This document shows, one piece after another, positions 22,587 through 39,242 of a stretch of 64,000 bases of DNA. Under the pieces are notes generated by a model. That model was given only the letters and a program-made list of their open reading frames with translations. It was not told the origin of the DNA and made no database searches. How positions within the stretch are numbered: the first letter of the stretch is position 1; each line of letters starts with the position of its first letter. The DNA comes from Taiwanofungus camphoratus. Its lineage: Eukaryota; Basidiomycota; Agaricomycetes; Polyporales; Taiwanofungaceae. The stretch spans positions 992,001 through 1,056,000 of the forward strand of contig CP021222.1 of assembly GCA_003999685.1 (NCBI GenBank). The letters run 5' to 3'. The position numbers and the translations under genes are program-made.

Positions 22587-23739
22587 TTACAATTTCATCT
22601 GCCGGATTTTCTCCGCCATCTCGTAGCCGGAGGCGAAATGAGAGAGTCGAGCGTCGACCACGAAGCCCTAAGACATAAGATGAATCAAAGACGGACATCG
22701 TCGAAGCAGCCACGTATTCTGAAATTTACCTTTTTCTCGTATTCTAGAAAATGAAACCATTGTTAGGTTTTGTTCAGTCTGGAACCATCCAAAGACACGA
22801 CCACACCTTTCAGCTCGGCCGCCAACTTGGGCAGCTCCACAATCCGCACCGTGATAAATTCGCCTGGGTCCAATTTCTGCGCCGACGCCTCGAGCTTGTC
22901 CGGGAAAGGCACATCCACTGAGACCAACTTCATGTTGGCCGTGGTCATACCTGGAAAACATGATCAAGAACCAGTCTGTCTACCGCACACGAAGTCCAAA
23001 AACACTCGGGCTGTACGTACCAGGATCACAGACAAGCAGCGGAGATGACTGCAGCACTTTCTTGCCTTTGAAGCCCGTCTCCTCCTCGAGCTCACGGATG
23101 GCAGTCTCCTCTGCTGTTTCGCCCTCGTCGATCAGACCTACGAGTTCATGAGACGAGTAGTTCCAAAACAAAATGTTAGCCTGTATTACCTGCGGGCAGT
23201 TCTGCGAGAAGATTCACGTTGAAAAGAAATCAATTAAAACCAATTATGCAGGAATGAAACGAGTTGTTACCAACGACGAACTTGCCAACTGGTGCCCGGA
23301 ACTGCTCAATGATTACTGTTGATGGCGGGAAGGCGTTCGTTTCGGAGTGCAGGACCGCCAAGATCGCCACAGCTAGTCACCAGCCCGCCAGACCAGTCTC
23401 AACCAACGAGATATGCACCAGGAACCCCTCATGCTCACCGTCAATGTCCGAAGAGCCCCTCGTCTTGCGCTCTGCACACTCCCACGTCCTCTACATCCAA
23501 GTCGTGTCTGAGATTGAGCGATCATGGCCACTAAATTCCTAGCATGATGGATCTGCCCACCTGTTTGCCTTCAGGATCACTCCAGTGGATCTTCTTGAGT
23601 GTTACCCATCTGAGATAATGCAGCGTGGTCTCCAGTTATATCACGATGAATGTGATGCGGCGGTGTGCCGTTGGGATGCTCACTTTGCATCAGATATGGG
23701 CAGATCCTCTGCTGACAAGATCTTTGGTGACTGAGACAT
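22587..23739 (-). CDS. YSA1: Nudix hydrolase, ADP-ribose pyrophosphatase (Ysa1/NUDT5-like)
   Basis: Cleaves ADP-ribose to AMP and ribose 5-phosphate. ATG 23739 gives [19 protein letters not shown], spliced (GTGAGC donor) to [16 protein letters not shown]. Then [32 protein letters not shown], and the Nudix box [23 protein letters not shown], which has every consensus residue of Gx5Ex7REUxEExGU. After an intron come [17 protein letters not shown] and [19 protein letters not shown], typical of the NUDT5 branch. The last exon reads [19 protein letters not shown] and ends RQMKL, TAA at 22587. About 210 aa, the family length. GAL7 is upstream in the same orientation, with 274 bp between them. Confidence 0.92.
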
Positions 23740-24013
23740 ACTACGCGCTGGAACCCGGTCGAATGCAAGTGGTTTGTTCAGCCTAGGACAAGTTATGCGA
23801 TGGACTGTAGTTTTGCGAACAGAATTGGCAGTAGGCAGTGATGGAAGTGGGACTATAGGGCGAAACATGAAGATGACGTCAACGGTCTCATACACTTTGG
23901 CGAGATCAGGCTTCAGACTTATGTTTCACTTTAATCTAGAATTAATATTCGGATGTATATGTTATTGGACACAAAGTCTCTACGAATTTCATCTTGACAA
24001 ACAAGCAGATTAT

Positions 24014-25408
<1,395 letters not shown>

Positions 25409-25668
25409 GGCAGTGTTGGTATTCTGTGAGCAGAGTAAGAGCGTCGTCGACGTTGAGGACGGCGAGCGGGAGGTGCGGAGGTGATGATTATCGTTCTCGA
25501 GTTATTTATTTCCCGGATGCATGTCGATCTTTTTGGAAAATGCATCCTTATGCTCTCGTCCTCCAGTAACTGAGGCCCGGATCCGGGCCGACCGAGATCC
25601 CCTCGACGATGACCGAGCATTTCCATTCTGGGAAACGCTCTTATTCAACGGCTCTACACTGCACAACC
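25409..25668. promoter_or_regulatory. Divergent promoter, GAL7 / DDX41
   Basis: 260 bases separate the GAL7 and DDX41 start codons. AT-rich sequence (GAGTTATTTATTTCCC) lies near 25499-25514. No Gal4-type CGG-N11-CCG site was recognised. An in-frame ATG at 25609 could extend DDX41 by 20 codons, but the resulting peptide has no resemblance to the family. Confidence 0.4.
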
Positions 25669-27951
<2,283 letters not shown>

Positions 27952-28525
27952 GTGCCATTGTGTATGTAGCGATGTTTTCGTTGTAATCTATTCCGCCTGT
28001 TTGATGTTGCGACTTGTCAAAGGTGCTTTGAACATTCGCTGGGCATCTGTCATCTGAACGCCTGATCAAGGTCGTGTACATGAGATTTGGCATAGTTCTG
28101 ATATGGTTGTCAGGACACAGGGGTAGGCCTTACGACAAGTGATGCAGGCACCTCCCTCACAATTTCCAAAAGGAGGATTGAGCAAAATTGTTGGTTGCAG
28201 TGGGTACATATGACATCGCGGGAAATTGTCTGCGCGGGTGAAGAATGATGCGCAATGCAGTACTTGAGACTGTATACCCCAATGTGGTGGCTGTGGTCAC
28301 GCGAGCCAAGGAAATCACGGGTCGCTACTGGTGCTGTCTCACTCCAATCGGATTCCCTTGAGCAATTGTAGCATGATATCAATCAGCTCACACGACCTTG
28401 AGCTGTTCTTTTTAGTGCGTACTCAATAGCAGCCAACTTGTAGACTTTCCTAATCGGGAGTCGGAGCCGACCGTCGTCATAATCCTTCCTATTCCGGTAA
28501 TTCCCATCTTACTATATTTTGAGCA
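27952..28525. other. Intergenic region, DDX41 / FUSC-like protein
   Basis: 3' region of DDX41 followed by the promoter of the membrane protein gene. Only short ORFs with no family motif occur. CTATATTTTG lies about 15 bases before ATG 28526. Nothing else recognised. Confidence 0.5.
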
Positions 28526-31500
28526 ATGGCACGGACGGCCGAAGGCATACCGTTATACTGTGAGTCCACCTCATGAGAGTATGCGATGATTTATGTCCGC
28601 TGCTCTGGTAGTCCATTAGTCTGCTTTCCTGAAATTGTATCTTGACATCTATGGGGACACAGGCATTCAAGACGTGGTCAAGTCTCGCCTGCAGACATAT
28701 TTTCAATTTTGGTAGCCAGTTCGCATCTAGGCGTCCTCTTGCTAGGCTGCTCTCGACCTTTCTGTGTTGTCTTGCTGTAGTTATTCGTCCAATTTCCGCT
28801 CTGGGCGGAAATTATGCGTTCCTAGACCTTGCTCTGAAGGAGCTAGTCTTCGGTGTGCAGGAAAATTTAGCTCAGCAGCTGGAGCTCACTGTCTTGAATA
28901 TTATGGGAGCATTACTGGGGATTGGATTCTCGACCTTGGCAAAGTACATTGCTTCACTTACTCCTGAAGATTCCGCACGATCAAGAGCGACATGTGCGAT
29001 CTTCCTGGTCATGATCAGCTTCTTCGGTAAAGCCTAGTTTAGCAACAGTGATCTTGCCTGGTACTGATCTGCGCCTCGATATTAGCCGGTCTGGCTAAGA
29101 GTCGATTGGTCCGTCTTCAGCTCTCAACTCGTATATCATGTTTCGTCTCCATATGGATTCTTACGAGCAACATCGGTGTTCCATCGGTACGCCCTATGCC
29201 CCTGTTAGCTTACTATTTCGCAACTCATGGGTTCTTCAGAAAGTCCTTAAGGACTCAGGTTATTTCCTTTGGGTGACGCTCACCCCTGCCATCCTTTGTC
29301 TTGTCTCCCTTCTTATTGTCATGTCGCTGCTTCGATGGTCGTCCACTAGTTTTGAAGGAGAGATGTCTGCAACGTTTGCCTTACTTCAGCGGTGCTTGAT
29401 GTTGGGTCTCAATCGACTAGATATCGGCGGAAAGAATGTGACTGTTGATACCTCGGAGTACCTTCAGCTGCGCAGCCAGCTGTTACAGCGGTCGATCAAT
29501 CTCAACGAGACGTATTCACAGGCAGCATTCGAGTTGCGAATAGGTCGACTTAGCTGTGAGTTTGTCTTTCATCTAGTGTATTTGACTCATCTGAATGAAA
29601 CGCCCAGTGAAATCTATTCGCCCGTTCATTGGCATTGTGGAACATCTGCGGCGAGAACTTGCCTGGGGCATGCCCGTCGTGCAACGGAATCCTAATGCCA
29701 GTAAAACTCCGTCTCATCATAACAGTGGTGATCCAACTTTCTTTGAGCTAGTACCACAGACCAAGTTCGTGCCGGCTCTCAAAGCTCCTGCGCACACCCT
29801 CGGGCATGCCGTCCTCGCGGCCATGAAGGCTGTGGAGCACCTCATTTTGGTCACCTTTCATCAGGGAACGTTTGCGAAAACATCACAGTCCCTATCCGCC
29901 TCTGAAAAGGAGGCAGTACGAGTGGCGGAAGAGACCCTCATTTCTGCCAGGGACGACGCACGCGAACAGCTGGGACAAGTCTTTGACGAGATGGATCTAG
30001 AACAACGGGCAGCCGGCACCCAAGTGCACCTTCCAAAAGACCTCCTCGATAGTAGCCTTGCCATGATCGCATTACTGCAGGTATATTCATGTTTTTCCCA
30101 AGGTTCTGTAGCCGAAGCTTTCTGATCTTCTCACATCATCCCAGATGACACAAGAGATGCGCCAAGCCCTACAAGTTGCCCAACGTATTGCCATACGATA
30201 TGAAGAGTCTCGTTTGCGTTTCTGGTATCCCCGCATCTCCCTAGCATGGCTAGGTGTTCCCCCAGGCCCATTCATATCTGACGATCTTCGGGCCACTCTC
30301 CAACTTGCTGTACACAGTGGGACCGGTGATCCAGGAAACACCGGTGCAGAGCAACACCTTACATCTACTGAAACACACCAAGGGCTTGCAGAACAAGGCT
30401 ATATCCGTGACATCCGACGCTTCCCAAGCGGCTTGACGTACTCTTCCAGAACATCTGCGCGGACGGGCATACGGATGTATGTGGAGAGTTCTGTTCCAGC
30501 CACGTTTAAGGCATTATGGTCTCATCCTGCGTTACTTCGTGCCCGTCTTTGGCTTGCAAAGATTCACCGGTCCGTACAGCATTCAAGTCATCTACGGCAC
30601 GCGATGAAGAATGCAATAGGAGTTGCGATATTGAGTTTCCCAGCTTTTATGCCACTGGCTTCTTCTGGCAAGTCAGGTTTTAAATCGCTAGTTTGACTTC
30701 TAAATTGTGTCTGTAGGGCGCAAATGGTTTACGTCTTGGCACGGACAATGGATGGTCATCAGGTACGTATCGTCGGCGACTACGTCATAACTTCGCTAGA
30801 GTCATTTATGAAACAGTTACCTCTGGGTTCTGGAGACAAACACCGGAGCGACCTGGAGGACGGGATATCTGCGCTTGGTACGTGTATTTGATCATATACA
30901 GTAAATGGCTGTCTGAATGAGCTCATTAAAAGTTTGGTACTATACTGGGTGCTATATATGCGTACATCGTAAAGTTTTGCGTCAACTCACCTACTTCGTT
31001 CCGTCTGACGCCGTTTGCTTGACAGACGTGGTTGATTTGTAAAACAAATCCATTCGGTCTAGTGATCTTGGTTACTGTAAGCACCTATGACGAACACTTC
31101 TGGAGCATATAACGTCACACTCTGGATAGGCCGCAGATATTCCTATTACGTGGATGATCACGAAGACTACTCTCACACCTCTCGCCGTTCCTGCGTGAGT
31201 GTGTCGAATTGGAAGCTACGTACCAGGGTACTTACATCATGCCAGATCTGTCACTCTTCCCCCCATAGTGTTCGCGCAATACATCATGCCTGACACCACT
31301 ACTTCGGTCTTGAGTGAGTTCATATCCTGTTTGTTGGTATCTTAGACTCAGAACCAGCGCAGAACTTGCTATTATACGTGCTGTTATGATCGCTATTGGT
31401 ATCATCTTGGCTTTAATCATGAATGGTCTTGTGTTCCCGCGACATTGTCGGGTACGTCCCTGTGATAACTCCTACTTTGACATACCTTCAAAGCATGTTA

Positions 31501-32365
31501 GGTACTCTTTCTTTCCCACACGAGTCGTACACTCGGTTTGTTGAGCCATCTATATATGACGCTTAGCCAGTGAGTATTATTTCGACGTTTCTTGGCCCGT
31601 TCTTATCTGTCATCGTAAGTGATACATTTCGAATGCAAGCTGCTCTCGCCCAAGCTGAAAGACGGAAAACTGTCAAGCTGGAACTACAGATCCGCAATGC
31701 CTTATACCGCCTATCTGCTTTAATCACGACCATGCACGACGAAATTAGTCTCCTACCGGTGAGGCTGGTCTCTCTTATTCGTATGGAGGGGCGCGCCCTG
31801 AAAGACATCCAGAAACCACTGGCACATTACCGCAGAATTGTTATGGTTTTGCAAAAACTGCTAGATTCAATGACAGGTTTACGCAAGATTAGGGAAAATA
31901 TACCTCGCAGGGAGACAGTCGCCAGTGTTTTCAAGGAGCGACGGGAATTCGTGAGATCGCTGTGACGCTTGCTGTTACTCTACTCTAACGCTACTCCCCC
32001 AGATGTCGTGCGTATGCATAACTTTGTTCGCATGCCAGCACGCATTCCGCGCACGGGAACCGCTGCCACAATTTCTTCCGTCTCCCAGGCATGCATTTAT
32101 CAATCTTGAGAGTCATGTTCAAGATAGCATCCGTCAGGCCCGTGAAGAAGATGCTCATGCCATGGGCCTGTCCTTGGTATACGCGTTCGCGGAGCAAGAG
32201 GTGATGAAGAGTATGGTGGATACCTTGGAAGAGCTTCTGGACCTAAGTGGCAGGCTGTTTGGGACATCTGCCTGGTTGACTCAGGATTTGCATTTGTCTA
32301 TTGCAAGCATACAAGAAGAGGGGAACCACGGATGGTACAGTACCTTCCAATGGGAAGAGGTTTAA
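28526..32365 (+). CDS. Aromatic-acid-exporter-like membrane protein (ArAE/FUSC, DUF2421 family)
   Basis: A two-bundle membrane protein related to fungal Bre4-like and bacterial FUSC/ArAE exporters; its substrate is unknown. ATG 28526 gives MARTAEGIPLY, spliced to CIQDVVKSRLQTYFQFW, then STFLCCLAVVIRPISALGG and LGIGFSTLAKYIASL. A long soluble region follows (PFIGIVEHLRRELAWGMPVV, LGHAVLAAMKAVEHLILVTF). The second bundle starts MKNAIGVAILSFPAFMPL, then RKWFTSWHGQWMVI, YLWVLETNTGATWRTGYLRL, GTILGAIYAYI, CKTNPFGLVILVT and IRAVMIAIGIILALIMNGLV with FPRHCR. All of these are in family order. The DUF2421-like part has AALAQAERRKTVKLELQIRN. The last exon ends STFQWEEV at 32365. About 15 introns; I did not resolve every edge. 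Confidence 0.85.
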
Positions 32366-32898
32366 AGGAAACGCTTTTGAACGCCACAAGTCTCCAGACT
32401 TAAACGATCCCAGGGATCGACCCTCTCTACATGGATTGGATAGCGTTTTGCTCTCGAAGGCCTCGCTCATCCAAAAGGGAGATCCTTATACTTAAAGCCT
32501 TTTCTGTCTTTGACAATAGACCCCACGGTCCACCGGGGTAGCTTCTTTAAGATCGACCCATTCTTATTCGATATAATAGATCTTCATATGGACAAGTTGG
32601 GAAGTATCATGTAAGATCGTGCACGACCCCGAAACGCGAAGATGATTGCTATTGTCTAGATTATACAGGATGCAGCATGCACGTACGCAACGGATTAGAA
32701 TATGAATATTTATGTGCGTTTAACCTCAACTATGTTCGAAATGTACCTCTGCTGATCGACGAAAGCTTCGAGTCAGTTACGTTTGATTCCCGATATTCAT
32801 AACGTGTATGTAACTCCGTGACTGATACTGGGTTTGCTTTGCCCGAGCTAAGGGTAAATGAAGCACTAGCTACCACGGTAAGCTATCGATAGTAGTGC
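32366..32898. other. Intergenic region between convergent genes
   Basis: Lies between the stop codons of the FUSC-like gene (+) and the RecQ gene (-). AT-rich, with no coding signal or known element. It should hold both polyadenylation regions. Confidence 0.6.
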
Positions 32899-35800
32899 TC
32901 ACCTGCTCTGCTTTTGCTGCTCCCGAATGACATGGTAGCCAATGCATACGTTCAAGAACCGACCGATATGAGGTTTCACAGCCCCTTGTGGGTCGACTCC
33001 TGCATCTATGAGTTCATTCTTGAATGTATTGATGTCTGACATAAACAATTAGACATTGCCAAAGTATTTAGATCAACGAATTACCATTTGGCAAAACCGC
33101 GCTCAACAACTCCAGGGCTTCATCATGTATGATTTCTGAAGGATCATCCACGCCTTCCTCTTCTGCGATCTGGAGACCAACTGAGTACTTTGCCCTAGTA
33201 TTCGAATTATCTACGCACCTTGCCGCGCAGTTGTCGAAGCTCCTGGTGGCATGTGCCTACAGCATCAAGGCACTCTACAACTTCAATATCTGAACTGCTG
33301 TTCTCCGCTAGCACTTGGGCATGATGACTATCTGGAACTCTCTTTGGACTAGCAACTTCCACAATATCGTCGTCATCCTGATAATCGTCCTGAACAGTCA
33401 AGTCGTCAGGCTCGTCATCCTTGTATAAGTCGATCGGATCCTCCTCATATTGAGGGACCAATTGTTTTGCACTCCTAGGCATAGTCACCATGCTAGACTC
33501 CCTGCTTGCTTCTCTAGTAGAGGGAATCATTCGCTTCTGATGTCTAGGTGGATTGCCTGACGCCTTTTTTGGACGACCAGTGCGAAATGGCAATACAAGG
33601 GGAATTCGTGCATCAACGAAGGCAGCCACTCTAGCAGGAGAGACCTACACCAACGTCGTGAGCGGCCTGAATCAGTAAGTAATCATGACAGACCTTCATG
33701 TACGTCTGGTTCCATTCATTCACTTTGATAGAGACCTGTTCGAAGATTCCCATTCTCTCGAGGCGATCGAGCAAACGCTCGATGAGCTCTCTCTGCATGC
33801 TCGCACCTTTACCATAACCCTGCAGCTTGTCGTAGCCTCTTGACAATATATCCTTGTTCCTGCTTCCTCGAAATGTTTCTTTCAGCTGGTTTCTCGTTAC
33901 ACGCTGGTTTCCGCCAGACAACATGTTTTGAGCGAGTTTGATGAGATCCATAGCTGAGACTGTAACATCTTGTTCCTCTATCCCTTCTTCATTTCTACAA
34001 TTGTCGCAACCCTTGTGGCACTCTCGACGGTCGAATGTCTCACCAAAGTAACCGAGTACTTGAACACGACGACAATCGACATTATTCTGGCAATATTCCA
34101 CTACCCTGCGCAGGGCGTCTGCCTGGTTTTCCCTCTGTTCATCGGACAGCTCACTGCTCTCTCGAATTCGACTAAATCCCGGCGTTGCATCCTTATAGGC
34201 GTAATCTGTATTGGCTGTCATCAGCGGGGTCAGCCCATGAACAGTAACTTAAATGCAACAAACAGAGTATGCAGTCTGCAGGCTGCCCATCTCTACCGGC
34301 ACGGCCGGTCTCTTGATAATAGCTGATTTTATGAGGACTACTGTAGCATACATGTTGTGAAACACTTACCCATCGAGACTCATCGGCAGACCATGGTGTA
34401 CGACAAAGCGCACTGAATTTATTATGAGTGAGGGGCACTCAAGTAACTGTGTGAACTCACCATCAGCTTTATCTATGCCCATGCCAAAAGCGACCTGCAA
34501 CCATCCGATTAACAATGATTGGTGATGAGACGATGATACTGCGGTACCGTTGCAACTATGATTTTGTAATGCCCACTCTGCCAAGCTTCTTGCACTGCTT
34601 TTCTTTTGTCTGGTTGCATTTCGCCATGATAGTGATGTGCACTTAGTCTGTATCTATTCTGCAATGTCTCGGCCAGCGTTTCAGTTCCCTTGATGCTGTT
34701 ACAGTAGATCACGCCGGTTTGCTGAGGGTGTTTGTCGGTGACAAATTTGGCCAAATCATCCATGAAACCTTTATTCTTCCGTCGCACTTCGTAATTGAGG
34801 TTTGGGCGATTGAAAGACTGCTCAAAAAACAGACATTCTTTGATCCCGAGGCGATGAACAATATCATTTTTCACCTGCTCTATGGCCGTGGCAGTGAGAG
34901 CAATAATCGGAACCTTGGGATACTCCTTCCGAAGCAGGTTCAGGTCCCTGTACTGCAAAACTTTCAATGAAAGCAACATAACAACGTCTGAAGGAACGCA
35001 CGGAATCGCGGAAAGTCCTTCCCCACGTTGAAAGGACATGGGCTTCATCAATGACGAAGCGGGCCAGTTCACCGGCATCATACAACTTGTCCATTACTCT
35101 GCGTAACCAGGAACTGCACTGCAGCTTCTCGGGCGTGAGATACAGTATGCTTGGCTTACGTCCAGCACCCTGTAGACGCCTGCTTGCATCCATGTCTTCA
35201 TCGTCATCGTGTTTCTTGAGGAAACAGACCACGTCAACGCCTCTCTTCTTCAAGGCATTGACCTGGTCCCTAATCAACGAGAGAAGAGGGCTTATGACTA
35301 TGGTCACGCCCTTGGTGACTCCGCTCGTGCATACAGCAGGAAGTTGGAAACAGAGACTCTTCCCACCTCCTGTAGGCATCAGCACAAAGACGTCCCGACC
35401 CGCAAGGGTAGCATTAATAGCCTCAAGCTGGTGCTTCCGAAACGAACTCAGCCCAAACACAGACTTAAGCTTGCTAATGATTTCGGGATAATATGGCGTC
35501 TTTGTCTGCTCATCGTTGCGTTGCGAGGCCGGTGCAGAAGAAAGATTTATGCGACTAGCATGGCGATGCTGGGAAGATGGAGGCGCTGCTGGCGCATATA
35601 TAGCTGCGGAACCTGACGGTGGTCCTTCATCTAGGTGCTCCATCGGTAAGTTGTCGACATCCCCCCATATCGCGTCGTCACTTCCCAGCTCAGGCATAAG
35701 GCCATCTTCAGGGGTAGCACTGGTACTCGCAACCGCCTGCTTCACAGTAGTGGAGGAGCTGTCATAGGTGGTGACAATAGACCTACTCCGATATGTCGTT

Positions 35801-37018
35801 GAGGTGGCGGCGAAGTGTCTAGATTCGACAGAGGAACCCGCTGCGGAAGCCTGGGCAAGGGGAGAGCCAAGATTATGATCGGGTCCATCGGAAAAGGAGA
35901 GAACTGGATCGAATGGTTGAATCGCTGAGGAATTCGAGCCCCTGGTGGACCATTTAGGGGGTGGAAGGGTAGGACGTTCGCCATGATTCAAAGCGGAGCG
36001 TACGGATATTATGGCACCTATACGGTCATCCAGTACCTTGCTGATAGTCGTGGAATTATAAGTAAATCAATTCACCTGCATTAAAGTGATGTGTAGAGGC
36101 CAAACACCCACTCAAGATGCTGTAGTAACACGATATCCAGACCAAGATCCCCTCCCGAGCTATACTTCATCATCTGGTCACCAATATGGCTGCGCATGGT
36201 GAAATTGTTATTGAGGATTATGCTCAGTTCATCTTCCGATTTCTATGACTCCGAAGTCGATATAGGGCGCTGCACGGAACAATCCACATTACTCACAGAC
36301 AGAAGGTCTAACCAACATAGAGGGAACAGCCGAGATGTATCACCATCAACTTGTATACCCAGAGTGGATGCGCTCCCACGCCCTCGAGATGGAGAAGCCT
36401 TGGAAGGAGGTCGTTGATGAATAGTGTCGGACTTCGCCAGATGCCATAGACGAGAAGGTGGTTGTTCTCTCCCCTTTCCTTTGCCTTTGTGATCAACAAG
36501 GAAGACATTTTCTTTTTCAAACGCTGGATCAACTCTGGAACGCTTTGTAGCTCCGGCCGCTTCACAGTCACAAGATGAGTCAGAAGACGTGCGCTTGATC
36601 GGAACAATGGGGCTCGAAGCGCTGAGGGGTGTAGATTCAGTGGAGGAGACGTCAACGCAGGGTAAATTTCTGCCTGCAGCGGGAATATTTCGAAGAGGGG
36701 TAGGCTTGGTCTTCCCAAACCCAGGAGTTGAGAAAGACGGGAGAGTAGTGGGCGGTTTCCGCACTGATCAGAGATTGTCAATATCGTGTAAAGAACCAGA
36801 ACACATTGCTACCTGTGACATGTTCAGGCGTATTTAACGATTTGGATGGTTTGAACTTGGACGTCTGAATAAGAAGCTATAGGCCATTGCCAGTGCTTAG
36901 ATATATTGTAGCTTACCTTGCTCTGGGCAGTGGCAGGCGTTGCCGGACTTAATGCTGGTGTTGTAGTACCTCCTTGTTTTCGGCGCAGATCATCCAAATT
37001 ATTCTGGGGACCGGACAT
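32899..37018 (-). CDS. SGS1: RecQ-family DNA helicase (Sgs1/BLM type) with long N-terminal extension
   Basis: A 3'-5' DNA helicase for recombination and fork repair. The start ATG 37018 gives [17 protein letters not shown]. Disordered N-terminal exons contain [19 protein letters not shown] and [20 protein letters not shown]. They splice via DLLS to [20 protein letters not shown], then to [20 protein letters not shown], and so into the catalytic part. There: [20 protein letters not shown], motif [36 protein letters not shown], and DEAH box [13 protein letters not shown]. Then [28 protein letters not shown] and [10 protein letters not shown]. The RQC zinc site is [14 protein letters not shown] followed by CHKGCDNC. 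A winged helix and an HRDC-like end ([20 protein letters not shown]) finish at TGA 32899. The middle part (34200-34550) is split into small exons. Confidence 0.92.
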
Positions 37019-37297
37019 CGCACATGAGTTGAGAGCACCGTGATAGCTTGGAGGGAATAGTCTTGGAAAGCGAACAAACGGGTGTTCCGATTGTAGACGC
37101 TGAGCTGGAATTGCGCGACGCGTTCATCATGTGACCGTCGCGTCTCGCGTTTCCCTGATGGAGGTAGCCCGGGGGGCCCCTAATCGGGATCCCAAGTCCC
37201 CACTTGTTGACCGCTATCGAACGGCCTGCCGCACTGGCTCCCTTTCTGCCTTTCTGCACTTCTCCATATAGAGGGAAACTTGGACTGGTTCCCCAAC
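37019..37297. promoter_or_regulatory. Divergent promoter, RecQ helicase / NUF2
   Basis: 279 bases separate the two start codons. The interval includes GAATTGCGCGACGCGTTCATC near 37103-37120, containing GACGCGTT, an ACGCGT MluI-box-like site. Established knowledge: MCB sites (ACGCGT) drive G1/S genes in yeasts. That both neighbours act in chromosome replication or segregation fits, but this is an inference. Confidence 0.45.
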
Positions 37298-39072
37298 ATG
37301 GCTGGACAATTCTGGTTTCCTGTCATGTCCGTGCCAGAGATTGTGGACGCGTTCTCTGGCTGGGGATATGCCATCAGCAGTGAACAAGTCGTCAGACCTT
37401 CGCCGGAGTTCGTCTTAGGGATATACAGTGCTTGCATGGAACAAGTGACTGGTATCACTCAAGAGTCTCTCCAACAGCCTCTCGATGCTGCTTTGGCCAC
37501 AATTGAAAATTCAGTATGCACTGATAAACATCTTCACCTCGAACTCTTCTGATATTTCACCAGGACTTATATGCACAAGCACTTGCTCACAATCTTCTTT
37601 TGTACCATCTGTAAGTGAACTTCGTCCATTCTAGCGCCTACTGCTATTGTCATCTACTGTCAGCCAGCGCTTCGCGGTTGCAGCAAGATTCCCTGATTTC
37701 AGCGCGAAAGATCTGTATTCACCCGACCCCGAACGTACACGATCCATATTTTCCGCATTTATCAACTTTGTGAAGTTTTCTGAACAACGTGAACCTTTCG
37801 TCACCGGGCTCCGCGAGAAGTCTGCCGCTGTCATTCAGGAACGCGACAAAGTCGTCCACGAACTTGCTGATACCCAGCAGAAAGTAGTATCTATCAAGTG
37901 AGCTCCCGTGACAAAACATCGTACTGTCCGTGGCTTACTGCGTATAGGGCTAAACGAGCAGAAGATGAGCCGAAGTGTGAAGTTTTACGTCAAGAAAATA
38001 CTGCGATGACAGAGCAGCTCGTCTCCTATAAGGAGACCCAGATGACTCTTCTCAAGGACCTTGAACAATTCAAGCGGGAGAAGGAAGCCCTCGTGAAAAG
38101 CAAGGTCATCAATCTTGCACGGATGCCACCGCTCAGCGACTAACAGTGTGCTCGCGAAAACAGGAAGGCGTGAATGAGGAGACAGCACTTGTAACAGACG
38201 CCATTAACCGCGCACGTTCACGTATTGTTCAGTCACCAGAACGAATTAAACGAAACATCGTGACTATGGGAACAACAGCTGCAGAGGACAAGAAGACTGT
38301 CGCCATGCACGAGTCTAAGATACGAGACTTGCAGACGAAGATCACTGCCTTGTTGAACATTGAGAAGGCAAGCTCACATTTTCATCACTGGCTAGATGAA
38401 TTGCTGACATGCAGCATCGAACAGGAAGTGCGTTCCTGTGTTGAACAGTTGCAGACCATCGAGAAAGAGATGCACGCTTTGGATACTTCTCAGAAGGAGT
38501 TGACAGACCTTAAGGATAACCTTGACCAAAGGAAGGGCGAGCGGAACGAGCTTCTGATGAAGCGTGAAGTACGCCTATTTCATTGTTGTTCCTCTCGGAG
38601 GTCTTGCTGAGCTTCCATTATGTCCTAACCATGTCATACCCAGCGTGTGCACAAGCAATTGTCCAATGCACAAGAGAAACTGGAACGCGCACAGCGTCAC
38701 GCGGAGGACAAGCGGCTTGCAAGCCAACAAACGATCGAACGGCTCCAGCGCGAGTACGAAGAGATGGCAGTCGAGCGTCGAGACAATGACAAACAGGTTG
38801 AAGAGTTGCGAGCGGAGGCTGACGAGATTGAACGCAAGGTTTATCTGATAATGATCCGCCTAGAAAGCAACTCATCTATGTGTTTCTCAGATGGCAGATC
38901 ATTTGAAGAAAAGCCAGGCCGAGCTCAACGAACTTCTGACTGAATACTGGAGGCTAAGGCACGAGACTGGTAAGTACTGTATTCCGATTAATGCGACTTA
39001 GTCTCATGCGCAATAGAGATCTACATGGAGACACTTGCCAACAAACTTGGGATGCAAGTAACCAGCACGTGA
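37298..39072 (+). CDS. NUF2: Kinetochore protein Nuf2
   Basis: A subunit of the Ndc80 complex, which binds microtubules at kinetochores. ATG 37298 is the first ATG and gives MAGQFWFPVMSVPEIVDAFS. The CH-type head continues GWGYAISSEQVVRPSPEFVL and YSACMEQVTGITQESL, then DLYAQALAHNLLLYHL and RFAVAARFPDFSAKDLYSPD with FSAFINFVKFSEQREPF. After that the protein is a long coiled coil (KRAEDEPKCEVLRQENTAM, LLKDLEQFKREKEALVKSK, LQTIEKEMHALDTSQKELT). The C-terminal exons are HLKKSQAELNELLTEYWRLR and EIYMETLANKLGMQVTST, with TGA at 39072. About 450 aa, the family's length, with about eight introns. Confidence 0.93.
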
Positions 39073-39242
39073 ATTGGTTAATGACAAGCTTGTTGTATAT
39101 TTGTATATGGTCATGGACAGTCACCGATCTTAAATTGCAGAGAACTTGGGTATCAACATATCATTATACGGGAATTTATGACTATAACAACCCTAACAAA
39201 TGACGGTTGAAACTCTCTGGCGTCGGAAGCCCAGACAAGGGA

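Noticed and set aside
34864-35991. RecQ starting at about 35991
   Set aside because: The frame has no ATG there (TTG), and upstream exons splice in frame back to ATG 37018.
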